From contig DEBQ01000003.1 of assembly GCA_002348605.1 (NCBI GenBank), positions 1 to 47,568 on the forward strand: a stretch of 47,568 nucleotides of DNA, given 5' to 3'. The translations under genes were made by a program, and so were the position numbers. Source of the stretch: Candidatus Saccharibacteria bacterium UBA2952. Its GTDB lineage: Bacteria; Patescibacteriota; Saccharimonadia; Saccharimonadales; Saccharimonadaceae. The notes under the pieces are model-generated. The model saw only the letters and a program-made list of their open reading frames with translations, searched no databases and was not told the origin of the DNA. Of the stretch, positions 47,473 through 47,568 are shown one piece after another (position 1 is the stretch's first letter; each line of letters starts with the position of its first letter).

Positions 47473-47568
47473 ATGCTAAAAATACTATTGCTTTTCGCAG
47501 CTGGCTGACGTATGTTGAAGGCAAGCAGAGACTTCTGCCCAAACCAACACCTACACAATTCGGGAGGC

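Overview
This window looks like a chromosomal segment of a Patescibacteria/CPR bacterium, most likely Candidatus Saccharibacteria (TM7). The taxonomic call is an inference. It rests on compact, mostly leftward operons, CPR-style secreted surface proteins (short N-terminal sandwich domain, WxL-like and LamG-like domains), a slim set of housekeeping genes, and TGA used as a true stop, which argues against the UGA=Gly lineages. No rRNA, tRNA, CRISPR array, transposase or integrase is visible. No stretch longer than about 220 bases lacks a gene. The longest gaps (3857-4074, 47363-47568, 22837-23019, 10428-10574) hold promoters and leaders or structured RNA.

Layout. 1-1148: ychF and a convergent hairpin. 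1185-4071: a G+C-rich island with a class F-like sortase, its likely substrate and a long structured leader. 4075-6689: a leftward ribosomal/replication operon (rpsF, ssb, rpsR, small membrane protein, efp, tlyA). 6687-9372: ftsK and a SemiSWEET-like gene. 9382-9928: a second G+C-rich orphan gene (+) ending in a terminator. 9936-14218: NTase-fold protein, RNase J, a cysteine-free family 4 UDG and a coiled-coil membrane protein. 14289-20193: pnp, an ABC exporter pair, rpsO, an unknown, truB. 20285-24333: PIG-L deacetylase, a degenerate DHH protein with a Pro-rich tail, rpsT with a histone-like tail, holA. 24360-31953: a leftward surface-protein cluster (WxL-like, two WxLIP/DUF916-like, Ig-like, LamG-WxL-like, and a protein ending in a phage tail-fibre-like domain). 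31970-39883: polA, methyltransferase, Nudix, deaminase, PD-(D/E)XK-like protein, two unknowns, HAD and fpg. 39911-45213: two sigma-70 factors, a tandem helix-turn-helix-like protein, a P-loop kinase and a zinc-less primase dnaG. 45257-46751: membrane coiled-coil protein, YjbR, oligoribonuclease. 46808-47472: a third G+C-rich orphan gene.

How it fits together. Most of the window is information processing: DNA replication and repair (PolA, DnaG, HolA, SSB, Fpg, UDG), RNA turnover (RNase J, PNPase, Orn), translation (S6, S18, S15, S20, EF-P, TlyA, TruB) and transcription (two sigma factors). The surface cluster is the most striking accessory system. It resembles the WxL/WxLIP (csc) cell-surface complexes of Firmicutes, combined with a co-opted phage receptor-binding domain, and would suit an epibiont that must attach to a host cell. 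Two metal-binding information enzymes (DnaG and UDG) have lost every metal ligand. Many genes have a -10 box only 6-9 nt before the start codon, which suggests frequent leaderless transcription, whereas genes inside operons usually keep a Shine-Dalgarno.
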